Of a stretch of 64,000 nucleotides of DNA, positions 23,970-37,100 are shown piece by piece. The notes beneath the pieces were generated by a model. It saw only the letters and a program-made list of their open reading frames with translations. It searched no databases and was not told the DNA's origin. Both the position numbers and the translations under genes were made by a program. The stretch lies in NCBI GenBank assembly GCA_963580455.1, contig OY756970.1, positions 5,270,001 to 5,334,000 of the forward strand, given 5' to 3'. The stretch comes from Euonymus europaeus. Its lineage: Eukaryota > Streptophyta > Magnoliopsida > Celastrales > Celastraceae. The stretch's first letter is position 1. Each line of letters begins with the position of its first letter.

Positions 23970-25173
23970 AGAGAGTTTACTGATTAATTAGGGTAATCAG
24001 GATGTGCAGGTTTAAAGAGGAATCCCCGGGGCCACAGTAAATTCATTACAGCGATTCTGCTTTAAATAGAATTTAACATATAGTATAAAAAGATTTTTAC
24101 TTTTTAAAAATTATAAATGTGATCTGATCGTAATTACGAGTCTAACAATATATTATTTATGTCAAATAAAAATCAAATAAGCACTGAAAACTAAGATAGA
24201 ATGTTTCGGATTTATATATAATTATTCATAATTGTGGTATCTTTTTCACGATCTATTTAAATTTTTGTTTGACACAAATAATATTCCGTTAGACTCACAA
24301 TTTCAACTAGACCACATTTATAATTTTTAAAAAAATGAAATAAATTGTTTTACTATGTCAAATTCCGTTTACAACGAGTTCCATTGCAATAAAATTACAA
24401 CAGACCCCATGATTCCTTCCTTTAAAGAGTATACACATACAATATGATACGATAAATTATGAAATGTTTCAGATACATATATCATGCGACACATTTAATG
24501 ATGTGATCGTCATCAATTTGTATTCTCTCTCATTTTTTTAATTGATATCATCATCTTCATCTGAATGTGGTCCACACTCTTAAATATAACACGTGAAAAT
24601 GCACCTAAATCATAAAATAATTCATCGTATGACAGGACCCACATATAAGCAAGTCCATGTCACCTTGACTGCTTTGACCCATATTGTGACAACCTAAGAA
24701 TTTACGTGTGAAGGCACATTTGGATTAGAATTTTGAAATCCCCATGTCAGGCGGTTATTGGGTGGAATAGTAATTGGAAATTTAGAAGGAAAAAAATTTA
24801 ATTCATTGGTCATTTAGATTTAAGCTAATTAATTATGGATAAGGAGAATCATGACTCCATGAGTGGAAAAAAAATGGGAAAAGAAGAATAGTTAGGTGGT
24901 CAGCTACATTTGTAAAAGAAATTAATGGAATAGTAAAGGATGGTTGTTGAAGAGAATTTAATAGGCGTGGAAGTAATAAAATTGGTTAATAAATTTGTTC
25001 AGCTTGACATTTTATTTAATTAATTTTATAGCACATGCTCCAAAAAAAATCAAATATTAATTTTTTTTTTGGGTTGTATTTAATGGATGAAATTGACAGG
25101 TTGAAGAGACAAATTCCGAGGAATATTTGTTATAGATTTGTACATCACAATATGTTCCTAATAATAAGATATA
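23970..25173. other. Upstream intergenic DNA, no gene seen
   Basis: This is AT-rich sequence upstream of SUC. A diverged inverted pair around AATATATTATTTATGTCAAA (24147) and TTGACACAAATAATATTCC (24269) may be the arms of an old MITE. No coding frame was recognised. Confidence 0.45.
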
Positions 25174-25445
25174 CTCCCTCCTCTCATATAAAAATAATCG
25201 TATTTTCTATATTTATCTATCCTAAATTACAGTATAATTTCACTTTTTAGAATATTATTAATTAATTAAATTATTAAAAGATCTATATTTAATGTGTTTC
25301 GTTATTTTACGAAAATTTTCATCTTTCTATAATTATTTGTGCTACAAAAAGAATATATTCATTAATTAAGGATATAATAGAAAGTATACAAATAAAATTT
25401 AATTTTCTCACAGCATTAATTAGATTGTTTATAGGACGAAAAGAG
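25174..25445. mobile_element. Stowaway-like MITE, 272 bp
   Basis: The left end CTCCCTCCTCTCATATAAAA and the right end, read in reverse, CTCTTTTCGTCCTATAAAC are diverged forms of the CTCCCTCCGTCCCATA start shared by Stowaway (Tc1/mariner) MITEs. A TA target duplication flanks it (25172-25173, 25446-25447). It is AT-rich and non-coding inside. Confidence 0.75.
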
Positions 25446-26904
25446 TATATATATATATATATATGAAAATCATAAGGAGTCATTAAGAGAGTATTAATAA
25501 TAACCCATAATCATATACGCTTATAGTTAATTACCAGTTATAGTAATTTTAGGACGAAGTGTCACACTAATAGGGTAGGTTTGCTGGAGTATACTTGTCC
25601 TGTGATGACAAAGTTTTGAAGATTATCCACTATATATACACGCACACATATCCACCGATCTATACATACATATATAGCCACTGTGTCAATAGATAAGAGT
25701 AGTTTAAATGTCAATTTAAAAGTCGAATGGAGGTCAGAGATGCCATTGAATGATTGAATCAAGTAGTAACGGATGACACTTATTATGAGGAAAATGGAAG
25801 CGCCACTTGCTTCTTAATTGGATTGTCCACTCCCTTTTTCTCTTGAAAAATGTGCCTCCTTCTCTCCATGTTTTGTTCTTTTTCTTTTTCTAATTAAAGT
25901 AGCCAGATTACACAAATATTGGTATGGACGCAGTATATATATATATATAGACAGTATGCATGACATAAAATAGCACAATTTTAATTAATTGAATAATTTA
26001 AGTATGTTCAAGATTAATGGAAGAAATACATAAGCAGATATCAAACTGAACTAAAATTCAAAAACCGATTTTACCAAACAGAATAGAGGGTAGGAAGAAT
26101 CAAAGATGAGTGAGGTAAACAAAGGTGCGAATATCCTTAAGGTAGAATTGCTTCCGTCATCGGTGTCAAGACTTTCCACGCAAGAATCTCTCAAGAAGAA
26201 GAACAAGAGAACTCTTTGAGCTTTTGGTGTATCTTTTTTTTAAAAAGGATGAGACTTGACTTGGCCAAAATAACTCATCTATGTAGTGAGTTGGAATAAC
26301 CACTTTGAAGTGGTCATGTAGTCCAAATTCAACTATTGCAATCCCCCCACATTAAATGGAACTAGATGACAATTAGGACACAAAAATATGTCTGAGAGTA
26401 TTGTAGGATCAATACCGCATCGAGATAGGTAGGTTTTGGCTTTAAACCTTCCATAGCGAAAGTTTATCGGACTTGCTTAACTAGTCAGTGGACAGATGAC
26501 TTGAACTTCAAATTGTTTTGTAAGCCTACACAATATACCTCACATAACATTAATTCAATTCATAATTGATTCTCGATTGTGTTCATTCTTTTGGTCATGA
26601 ATGCCTTGGGTTCAGTGAGTGCTTTAGAAAAATATCTCCTTTTAAATATTTTCATATAGTTGGCTTTACTCTTCACTCACATAGGTGATGTCTTATCAAT
26701 ATTATTTTTTAATACTCCACTTGTATCATTACAAGATATAGAAATCATTAAAAGCAGAGCTTAACCTTACACACTTCGTGCATCCAAGGAATGGGATGAA
26801 GTAAAACTCCATATTGCTCACATTTAAGTTATTCTCAACTTTTGTTTTTCTACTGAACCTAATCCATGGGACTTCCAATCTCTATGTTAGGTTTCCATCA
26901 AGGT
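25446..26904. other. Intergenic, with AT microsatellites
   Basis: Simple AT runs lie at 25446-25464 and 25934-25949. The 26100-26900 part probably contains the 3' end of the minus-strand copia fragment to its right, but I could not define an LTR. Confidence 0.45.
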
Positions 26905-28560
26905 AACTTATTGAATTAAGGCTTTTAAGCTCATTGTCCTCAACGCGCAGTTTGTCACCTCTCGACTCAAACCTTTTGTGGATGGATCCGCAAGGTTTTC
27001 TTTAGACTTCACAAAGTCTAAAAAAATTATTCCAGTAGAGAGTAACTGTCTTATGATATTATGTTTATGACGAATGTGTCTAAACATACTGTTATATATC
27101 AAATTTTGTGCACTTGCAATTGTAGCTTAATTGTCACAATAAATGAAAATTGCAAGCACGGGCTTTGGCCATAGTGGAATGTCCTCCAAGAAGTGATGAA
27201 GTCACTTTGCTTCTTCACCAATATTGTCCAAAGCGATGAATTCTAATTTCATCGTTGAGCATGTTATGCACATTTATTTTGAGAACTTCCAAGAGACAAC
27301 TGCCCTTCTTAGAATGAATGCATAGCCACTAGTTGATTTTGATTCCTCTGAATTTGCAATTCAATTGGCGTCACTTTATCCTTCTAAAATAGTTGGGTAT
27401 TTACTATAATTCAAAACATTGTTCTTTATTTTGTTTAGGTATCCCAATACTCTCAATAGAGCTTTTCAATGCTCATGTCTAAGATAGTTTGTGTATCTGC
27501 TTAGTTTAATAATAGAATACTCTATAATGGCCTCATGCAATTCATGATATACATTAAACTGTGGATAATTCAAAAGTATTTCAACTGTTGAATATTGTAT
27601 TCAATATTCTTATGTAAGACTAGGTAAGAGAGTAAAGGACCGTTCACATTTTTAATTTCATTTCCTTTAAATCTTTCAATAACTTTATAGTGTGATTGAG
27701 AAAAAGCTAGGCCTTCCAAAGTTTTAAAAAATTTAATGCTTAGCATTTTTCTTGGTTTTGTTGATGATCTGAATATTATGACCAACAATTAACATAATTT
27801 GCATATCATTGACATATAGACAAATAATTACACAATCTTTATTTATAGTTTACACACCTTGTGTTCTTGTCATTTGACCTTGAACCCTTCAAGTTGTTCC
27901 ACATATATATATATATATATGTATGTATATATATCCTCATTGAGATCACCATTTAAGATGTAGTTTTATATTCATATAGCCAAAACTATAGAAATTAACA
28001 TTTCTATGGATATAGTTCTCGTGACTGGAGAATAAGTATTAAAGCAATCTAAACCCTCCTTTTGTTTAAACCCTTTGGCTACAAGCCTTGGTTTGTACTT
28101 ATCTATGGATCCATTAGCTTTAAGCTTTTTTTTGAACATCCATTTACATCCAATTGGCTTATTCCCTAGTGAGAGATCAACCAATTCCCATGTATGGTTA
28201 CTCAAGATGGATTCTAACTAGTTGTTTACAACTTCTTTTCATAATAGAGCATCTAGTGTTCACATTGCTTCTTTGAATTTTTGAGACTCACTTTCCAACA
28301 TGTATGTTAGATATTCAAAACCAAAAGACTTAGAGACTTTTGGTCTCTTGCTCCTTCTTGGTTATGTTTCACCAACCTCATGTTCATTCTCAGAATTGGA
28401 ATTTTTATTCATTTTCTGAGAGGTTTCACCTCCTTTGGAAAGAAATATTTCCTCTAAGAGTTATGCATCTCTTGTTTCCATGACTTTATTAGCATGAATA
28501 TCATCTATTTTAGATTTATATACGAAGAATCTAAATGCATTGCTATTTTGAGCATTCTCT
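26905..28560 (-). pseudogene. Decayed Ty1/copia RT and RNase H
   Basis: Reading from 28560 downwards, a linker with SKRPKVSKSFGFEYLT is followed by RT. A well-kept segment (28205-27972) contains HTWELVDL, KPIGCKWMFKKK and FKQKEGLDCFNTYSPV. After an AT-rich expansion at 27898-27945, a mutated YVDD region reads LYVNDMQIM near 27810. The RNase H end (27102-26908) has SRHIRHKHNIIRQ-like sequence and ADPSTKGLS. Many stops and shifts are present. It resembles the copia remnant at 5640 in its RT phrases, so the two may be the same lineage. Confidence 0.8.
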
Positions 28561-30849
28561 AAAAATATGTTGTACCGCCCCAATTAGGGACGCTATTGAT
28601 GATGTCACACCCATCACTAAGGAAATTCTCACTCGTTATCATAACCATGGATTCTCTCAAAAATCCAGCAGCACCTCCCCATATTTCAGAGATTTCCAAT
28701 CTAGAGAAACAGTAAGCATCACATATATAGTCATATAATTCCACATCCTAGTAGGGACTTTGGCCATCTATCTCAATCACATGCTAAGCAGGGCTTCAGG
28801 CCTCCTATCCACATGCAGTTCATATTAATAAATCATCATCAAACATAAACATCATAAACATACATACTTTTTCATACATTCAAACATATAGTCGTTCAAC
28901 CCGAAACAAGAGTCTTGATCACACGGAGCACCCTCTCAACCATCCATCGTCTATACCATATAGATATGCGATCATAAATGTCATCATATAATCCAAGTAC
29001 TAAGTGTACTATCATAAAAGTGAAACAACATAATCGACTTATTAACCTAATGACTTCTAAAGCTACAAGTGGCTCATCCATGTTATGAGCGTCTCTAGTG
29101 GGTACTAGTACCAATCTCAATTGAAGGATATGAAGAAAGAAAATAGGGTGAGCAAATGACTTTGTAAGGATAAGAAGAGTAATCAAGATATTCTAATTAA
29201 ATCATAAATGAAACATAATGCAGCAATATGTCATCTAAATATGCACATCAATACAAATAAATCAGAACACTATACGGTACCTTGGCCTAGTTCAACGAAA
29301 ATTTTGAAAAACCGTCAGAACCCTTGGACCCTTCCATGGTTGCACTGTATAATGCATCAACCATATATGGAATCCTGACTCAACCCAAAAGAAATTCCCA
29401 CATCATTTGGAATTTCTATACGGCACTACATATTCCAAACTTCACAAAATACTATCTATGGATATACGAGCCCATACTCGCAATGCTCAATGCATCTATA
29501 ATGCGTATCCAACATGGTCATGCAAGATTAATATATATAAGAATCAACCTATAGTATATAGTACTACATGATCCATGATTCGAGTAAACCATATCCAAGA
29601 ATTACTTGGATGTGTAATAAGGCATGCAATTCATCATTCAAAAAATCAAAGTATCTCACAAAAGGTTCATCCTTCCTCGAAAAGAAATAAGGTAAGAACA
29701 CAAAGTAAAGGATCAATGAGAAATCAAACCGCATTTTTGAGGCATGAATATCGAACATGCATAACATGGGAAAAAAATTGATAAGTATGAATATGCCTAT
29801 TATTTTTAGTATTAGTCTCTCACTCTTATGCCTTTCACATTATTAATTTAGTACATTTATCTATTGCTTTGAATTTTGGTAGGCAATTTGTACTTCAAAA
29901 CAAAAAAGATGTAAACATGGGCAAGATTAGAGGAAGAATAATTTTTCAATTGTCCTGGGCGCAATTCCTACTTGCCTAGGCAGTATACTCAATGCCCAAA
30001 ACAATGAAAAAATGAAGTCACAGGGAAAACACACTTTCTGGAGCAGCACCTAGGCGGGATTCCTACACACCTAGACGCCCAGGGTAATTTTGTTCCAGCT
30101 TTTGTTTGCAAAAATCCTAACGAAAAATTACTTTTTGACATATCTAGTAGACTTTCCAGAGAGAAAAATACGGAGGGAAGAACGAGGTTTCAATTCTAGA
30201 AGAATAGAATTTTCATCTTTGCTTGTGTTTCCTCCAATTTTGGGTTTTACCAACATGTTTCTCTCTCTTTTCTTATTTTTCTCTCTCTACATGTGTAACT
30301 AAATCTCTTGTTGCCAAGGCTAGGATGAAGCCTTGGGTGGAATGATGTGTTATTGACATGATTTATTTATACATGAGTTTATTTGGGTATAAATATATGG
30401 TTTATATGCTTATTGAAATTCTTCTTGCTCTTTTGCTTGATCACCACTTAGATTTTTCGATGATTTTATGTGATGGATTGCCTAGTTGGTAAAATATCAA
30501 GTGAATCATGCTTCTTGAAGAAAGAGTACGAGGAAAGTATGACACTAGCTGAAGTTGAGAGACATAGACTTGACAAAGTGTTCCTATTGAGGAAATTAGA
30601 CTTCATTCATAAAAATCCGTTGATACTCCATGTGCAAGCATCCAAAGTGATAATGTTATCTTCTGAATAGATGACAAACCCAATTTTCTAGCCGCAATTA
30701 GTTTTTATTGAAAATATGGCAAATTTGCTTCAATTGTAGTTTGAATTTTATTGAACAGTACAACTCATATGAAGTCTCCTTCAAATTTCATAGCTAACTC
30801 TATCCATTGTCTCCACTACATCATCATCTAATGGCAGATCTATTGTGAC
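28561..30849. other. Unassigned repeat-like DNA
   Basis: No convincing coding frame. The left part (28570-29300) on the minus strand ends GGGGCGGTACAACA after TGATGGGTGTGACATC, wording that looks like a gypsy LTR end, and it is rich in CATAAAC/CATCATCAA repeats. I could not find the other LTR boundary, so I leave it unassigned. An open frame at 30470-30670 has no recognisable features. Confidence 0.35.
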
Positions 30850-31122
30850 TTTTTTCTTTATATGACTTGAAAAGAAATCCATTGATGTTGAAGATTATTT
30901 TACAAAATATGATTTTGACATGTATAAAATACAAGAAGTCCATTGCTTTATATAGATCATTTCTAAGATAATGATATCCATACACTTTTTTTTCTTTATA
31001 TGCCTTGAAAAGAAATCCATTGATGTTGAAGATTATTTTACAAAAATATGATTTTGACATGTATAAAACACAAGAAGTCCATTGCTTTTTATAGATCATT
31101 TCTAAGATAATGATATCCAGAC
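30850..31122. repeat. Tandem duplication of ~136 bp
   Basis: Unit 1 (30850-30984) and unit 2 (30986-31122) share long identical stretches, such as AAAAGAAATCCATTGATGTT and GATCATTTCTAAGATAATGA, with only a few substitutions and single-base indels. The duplication is probably recent. Confidence 0.95.
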
Positions 31123-33105
31123 AACTCAAACAATTGGTAGCCACATATTTCAATAATTATAAAATAACCACATATTTCACCAACTCAACAAATAATTAGT
31201 AGCCACACAATTAGCCACCACATTTCTAGCATAAAAAATCCAACAACAATATTTTTGGCCACACAAATCAACTACCACATAAATTATTTATTAATGACAA
31301 ATAGTAAACGAGTTAATAAAAAAATTATTAATATTGATATCATTTGATTATTATTTAATATGATAAAGTTTGATGTTATAATAGTAGTAATATAGATTGA
31401 GTTTAATTCAAATGATTGTAAAAATGAGTATTTAATGATTTAGAGTAATTGATGAGTGTTGTTATTGTTTTGAAAATTGTACATTAGTGGAAAAGTGTAA
31501 TTTTGTTGGAATTAAAAGAATATGTTAATATGTTGTCAATGATTGTAGATACTATTTGGATATATTTTGTCAACCAGCACTTTGTGGGCAATGGAGCCAA
31601 GAAATCATGTGAGGTAGTAGCTACTACTAAAATTATATTGTTTTTATTGGATCAAAAATTTTGATGGCGATTTGAGGGCAAAGGTTTATGATTTTTTTGG
31701 ACTAAACACAAAAAAAATTAACTATCAAATTAAATGTATTGGTATGTCACCCACATGTCTTTAATTAAGTAAAAATTATCTATGAAATTCAAATCTCATG
31801 ACATGTACACACATGCCTGGATTAAGAAAAAATTGAAATGCGATGACATGTCACCCACATGCCTAGGATAAACGCAAATTTAACTCTGATAGTGATTGGA
31901 TGGTATCTTAGTCGGTCACTCCAACGTAAATAAAAAGGGCATTGTCATACACTATAAACATGAATCACAAGCATGACAACAAATATATAACTAATAAATA
32001 AATTAAAAATGACAATTAATTATATTTATCTTTTAAGTATACATATAGGACAAATTAGTTTATATTTTTATGTGTGTGTAATTTTTTCTAAAATGTTGTA
32101 CTGGGCTACAACCTCCTCCCTCTGCTTCTGTTGGTGGGATTATAATGAGTAGTGAATTTTTTTTAATAGCAGTGGATTAATACAACTTTTAATTATCGAA
32201 AGATAATTCATATCTAATAAGATCACTTCTCTAATAAGATCACTCATAGAAGAAAAAAAATATACATTTTCTAATTGTCAATGACCAAATTGAAACATAA
32301 TATAACCGAATAGTAATTAAGACTCAAATCAAATATTTTCGAGTGGATGAGTAATTTAGTATTCTTATGGCCATGGGAAGTGGTTGCTCACACTCATCGC
32401 CTCCCTTTTTGAATAAAAAAAGTAGAAAGAGAAAACTATTGAATCAGAGTGATGTGGCAAGACTCAAAAGTCTAAGTTGACTGTTGCAGAAAAAGTTGTT
32501 TGTGGTGATTTCACCATCTCTTAACTATTTTGACTTTTGGCAATGAAGGGAAAAAAGGAACCTTTTTTGATAATGAGAATGAAATCATATCTTCATGCAA
32601 TCTTGATATGGAGAGGATCAATGTGGGTCCCATTTATAATCTTACCTTCGTAAATGCCAAGTATCCCTAACACTAACTATCCGTAACATACATAATCGAT
32701 GTGTCAGCATGCCACTTAGATGATGCAATCTTGATACTACCATTTTTTGTATGTTCAATAATTTCGGATTTTTGTTCTGATATTTACTTTTTTTTATCGT
32801 TGTGCTATACGTTTCATTTCTAGTGTTCTATATGAGATAATAATTTGATTTTTGGTTTTTGTTGTTTGAACAAAAATTTCAGTTTTATGATGTTTATGCT
32901 CAATGTATCTATGTTATGTTTTTATTTTTTATTTGTTTAGCTTGGGCTAGTATCATGTCACAATATTTGTCTAGATTTCTTTGTTTTTCTTTTCCTGTGT
33001 GCCGGAAAATTCCTAAACAATGTAATAAACACATGCAAAATTTTATAACACTATAATTATTGCTCCATGTTTTGGTTTGGTTCATCTGATTATTATTACT
33101 GATTT
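31123..33105. other. Intergenic AT-rich DNA
   Basis: No gene was recognised. Phrases such as ACATGTCACCCACATGCCT recur twice (about 31743 and 31847) within an otherwise ordinary AT-rich stretch. Confidence 0.5.
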
Positions 33106-33815
33106 TATCTTATATTCAGTGGTACAATGCTCAATTTGATAGAACCAGTTGAGAGTACATATGAGTTTGATGAACATGTAGTATCTAATGTGTCAACGTC
33201 TGAGATGTTGTTTGATTTTGTTGATGATATGTTCAATTTTTATAGAGAGTATAAAACTAGTAATGGGTTCTCTGTGAAGAAGAGATCTATCGCTAAGGAT
33301 GCAAGTGAGATTTACAAATATTTGATGTTCATTTTCAAGAGGTTGGATAAATACCAAAGTTGTTCGAAAATTCTTGTTAACCATTGTGCACTTTCCAAGA
33401 ACGAGTGCAAAGCTAGATTGACAACTTGACTCTCATTTGATGGCAAATGGAAGATCACTATGTTTGATGATGAACATAACTACATTTTTAGCCAAGTTAA
33501 TCAAGGTACTTTAGATGTAATAGAGAGATAAGCCCCCACGTGAAGAGGCAATTGGGAATCAACGACATTATAAGTATTAGGCTGAACAAAAGGCACACTT
33601 TATTTGTGATTGAAACTGGTGGGAACGAGAAGCTGCCTTTTATAGAGAGGGATACTAGAAACATCATTGCTAAAAAAATATGAATTCAACTTGGTGTTGG
33701 CGATGCAAATGAGATGCAAAATATTTCCTCAGGAAGTAGTCTAATAATGATGGGTTCTTTTCACTTATTTATTAGGATGATGAGGGTCGGCTTAGGAATG
33801 TATTCTAACAACTCT
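33106..33815 (+). pseudogene. FAR1/FHY3-like (MULE-derived) remnant
   Basis: FAR1/FHY3 proteins are transcription factors that descend from Mutator-type transposases. The sequence at 33220-33500 shows the FAR1 DNA-binding layout: FYREYKTSNGFSVKKR, then conserved basic and cysteine positions, CKARL, then DGKWKITMFDDEHNY. The end corresponds to the zinc-binding HNH/HNY element. A TGA at 33427 breaks it. Downstream frames continue the family with LPFIERDTRNIIAKK at about 33630-33680 and a diverged FF.DEGRL-like stretch ending near 33800. The MULE transposase core that would follow is missing, as a SINE and a gypsy element come next. It may be a dead MULE or a dead gene copy. Confidence 0.65.
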
Positions 33816-33876
33816 CTGAACAAATCCCTTGCAAATTACCAGCAAAATGAGGTAATCAATACTAATCATCAAGGAG

Positions 33877-34105
33877 GTCCTTCCTGGACTCGGCTTAGTT
33901 GGTGACATAGGTTGTCATGGGCACTATGTTAAAGGCTAGGTGGAGGGTTCGAATCCTAGCAACAACCTTCCCTTGTGAGAGGGAGATGGGTTGGGGGTGG
34001 GGCCCATGGAGCATGAATGTGAAGTGCCAACGGATTGGGCCAGGTAACCTGCAGGCTGGTGCCTCAGGGTTGGGCTGTCACACCTGGGTTTACTTTGTAT
34101 GATAA
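33877..34105 (+). mobile_element. tRNA-derived SINE
   Basis: A likely RNA polymerase III internal promoter is present: an A box GGCTTAGTTGG (33892-33902) and a B box GGTTCGAATCC (33946-33956), some 43 bp apart. The body is GC-rich compared with its surroundings and runs to about GGGTTTACTTTG. It fits a SINE with a tRNA-like head. I could not find a clear target duplication, so the ends are approximate. Confidence 0.65.
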
Positions 34106-34109
34106 TTCC

Positions 34110-37100
34110 ACTGATTAACGTCAAACGTCGCCTATAGATGTTGATGCAGTTAGAAATGTCGTCCAAGAACTCTATAGACTTGGACTTAAGCAGGTTGACG
34201 TCCTGAATATCATAAGCCTTATATGAAGTTCATTGATCGAGAGAATCCATATCCCCGACGATTAAGAGTTCTAGAGTTCACCCTATTTTTAGGAGAAGAT
34301 CTACTGTTGAGCACCCTATTTTTAGGAAAAGATCTACTGTTGAGCACATTGGGCGTTTTACTGTCCAGTGCAATAAGTTAGCAAACTTGATAGCTTTGAT
34401 AATTTTAGACTACGTCTATTTCCAAAATTCTTGACAGGACTAACATTTACTTGGTTCTTGACATTACCAAGAAAATCTATTGGTTTTTGGAGGGAAATGG
34501 AAGGACTTTCCATACACAAATCTTCAGAGCTGACCAGAAGTTTGTGTTGAACTGTCTAGGTTGTCTCAATGGCTTGGAAAAAGGTTTGACACATTCTGAA
34601 CTAGGTTAAAAAAGGTTCAAAGATGCATTGATATTGAGCTTCGCAAAAAAGTTTCAAGGTATGAAATTTCGAGAATTTTATGAACTTACAAGAAGGGTGA
34701 CAAAATATGAAGATTTGCTCAAAGAAGAGTCTCTGAGAAGAAAGACTTCAGTAGGGAATTACTATCAAGAAATGCAACACAATGTGAGACTATAGAGATT
34801 GTCAATAATGTAGGATCAGTCACATGTTCATCTTTAACTAAGCCTTAGGATGGAACAAAGAAACCAACCAAAAACAAGCTAATATATTCTTTTTATACGG
34901 CCAAGACCGAAGAGATCTTTGACTTATTACTTATCAGAAAAATTCTTATCATTTCCTATAGATCATAAACTACCAATCAAAGAGGAGTTGAAAGGCAAAA
35001 CGTATTGTAATTATAATGATCTTTAGTCACATTGCAATGTTAATTGTTAGGGTTTGCGCAATATGATCCGGGAAAGTATCAAGAAAGGTACCAGTGGCTA
35101 CAATTAATGCAATCAACACTGATTTGAGAAGTTTGTTAAATAAAAAGTGTTATGAACGGAAGATTAATCAGTCTAGAATGTAGAGTTTAGAATGGAGACC
35201 TAAAAATCTTGACGATATGAAAGATATCTAGACTCTACCTAGGAAAAGTTTACAGTCGAGAAATGAAAGGCTAAATCATAAACCAAGGTATGTCATACCT
35301 TATCCAGTTTATTATGACAAAAAGTGGCATTGAGTGCAATACTGAAAGTCTCCTTTGCCTCCAACTCGAAATCAAAAGCGTAGGCTGCAAAGGCAAAATC
35401 TTGTTGCCAAGTATAAAGAGAATTCTTTAAAAGAGATGAAGGTTTCAAATCATCATTACAGGCAATCAAAGCCACTTCATCCAGAACGTTACTATCAGAA
35501 GTCAAAAGGAGTCCAATATATAGGATGAGAGGCCCATCTAGGACCGCCCAAGTATTTAGCGAGGATAGAATATTAGTCTGCTCCGATTGAATATATCTAG
35601 ATGATTTATAGAGATGAGATCAGGAAAGAAGTGGTCAAACAAAATAAATATACTAGCAGACATGCAACTGAGGATGTGGAATTAGACAGTAGATCTACTG
35701 AGGTTAGTCCTACTTTTGGATGCTTCATGGTAGGAATTATTCTAGTTACATATCATTGTAATTTGATCATACTACCACATATATATCAAGCACCTAAGTT
35801 TTGTAAACCAGTCAAGACAAGAATAGAAGGTGTAGACAAACATTAGAGCAAGATTACCATCCAGACCACTGATGAGGATAAACCTAAAAAGGTGGTATTC
35901 GAGAAATCGTCATACATCATGACTCAGCATATCCATCCACTATACATACAAATACAAATGAATGGCCACCCTATGAATATGGTGTTGGTAGACAATGGGT
36001 CAGCAGTCAACATAATGTTGTTATTGGTATTGAATGTTCCTGGTCTGTTAGAAGAAGATATGATACCAACAGATGTCACAATCACGACATTCACACAAGA
36101 AGTCACCAAGGTAGTAGGAGAACAGCTAGTCCAACTGATCATAGGTAGGAAGAATTCATTGACTACATTTTTTGCCAATAATTCCCATGTTAGGTACCAT
36201 ACTTTACTAGGTAGGGACTGCACTCACACCAATTAGTGTATTGTCTTCTATGCATCAACTCTTGATATTTTGGAGGGACATAAAGTGGATGTGTTATGGG
36301 TAGACAAGAGGTCATTCAAGGCTAATTCAAACAATGTAGAAGTTGGATACTAAGATAAAGATATGGGAACAATAAAGTTCATTTGCTATAGCAATGAGAA
36401 AAACACAAAGTGTTTGTTTACATCCAGGATAGAGTTCCACTTCATCATAAAGAAAGCCAAGGAGATGCTCCGACCCAGGGCACTTGTGCCATATAGTCCG
36501 AGCTCCATTCCTATCATTGAAGAAGTCTTATGAAACTTCTATCTCTAGCAGAAAAAAGGGTGGTGTTGTATAGAGTCAAAAATGTTTATATGCAAGCCGC
36601 ACTAGACAAACTAGCAGGAGATCAAGAATGGAAGTAGAATGAAGCATAAATGATTTTTGAAGAATAGCAAGAATTTTAACCTAAAGGTGAGAAAATTCAG
36701 ACTGGAGATATAAAGAAAGCCACTACCAAACCTGAACAATCTGAAAGTAGAGGTTGAAGATCCACTAGAGGAGGTCAACTTGGAAACTGAAGAAAACCCA
36801 CAACCTACCTATATCAGTAAACTTCTTGAAAACCCACGACCTACCTAAATACAGCCACTATAAAAGATGTCCATGTAATGTCGATAGCAAACATGCTGAT
36901 TAATGATGCATCATAGAATGAAATACTATCTATGTTGGATGCGTACTTTGGTTACAATCAAATCTTCATTGTTGAGGAAGATATCTCGAAGACTGCATTC
37001 AAGTGTCTAGGAGCTCTAGGAATTTTTGAATGGATTGTAATACCATTTGGTCTCAAGAATGCAAGGGTGACCTATTAGGTGTTAAAAAGCACCTAATTGT

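Noticed and set aside
28570..29300. Possible gypsy LTR on the minus strand
   Set aside because: Only one LTR-like end could be seen; without a second boundary, polypurine tract or duplication it is not listed as an LTR.
33886..33965. Possible tRNA gene
   Set aside because: A and B boxes are present, but I could not fold an acceptor stem and anticodon arm; the extended body fits a SINE better.
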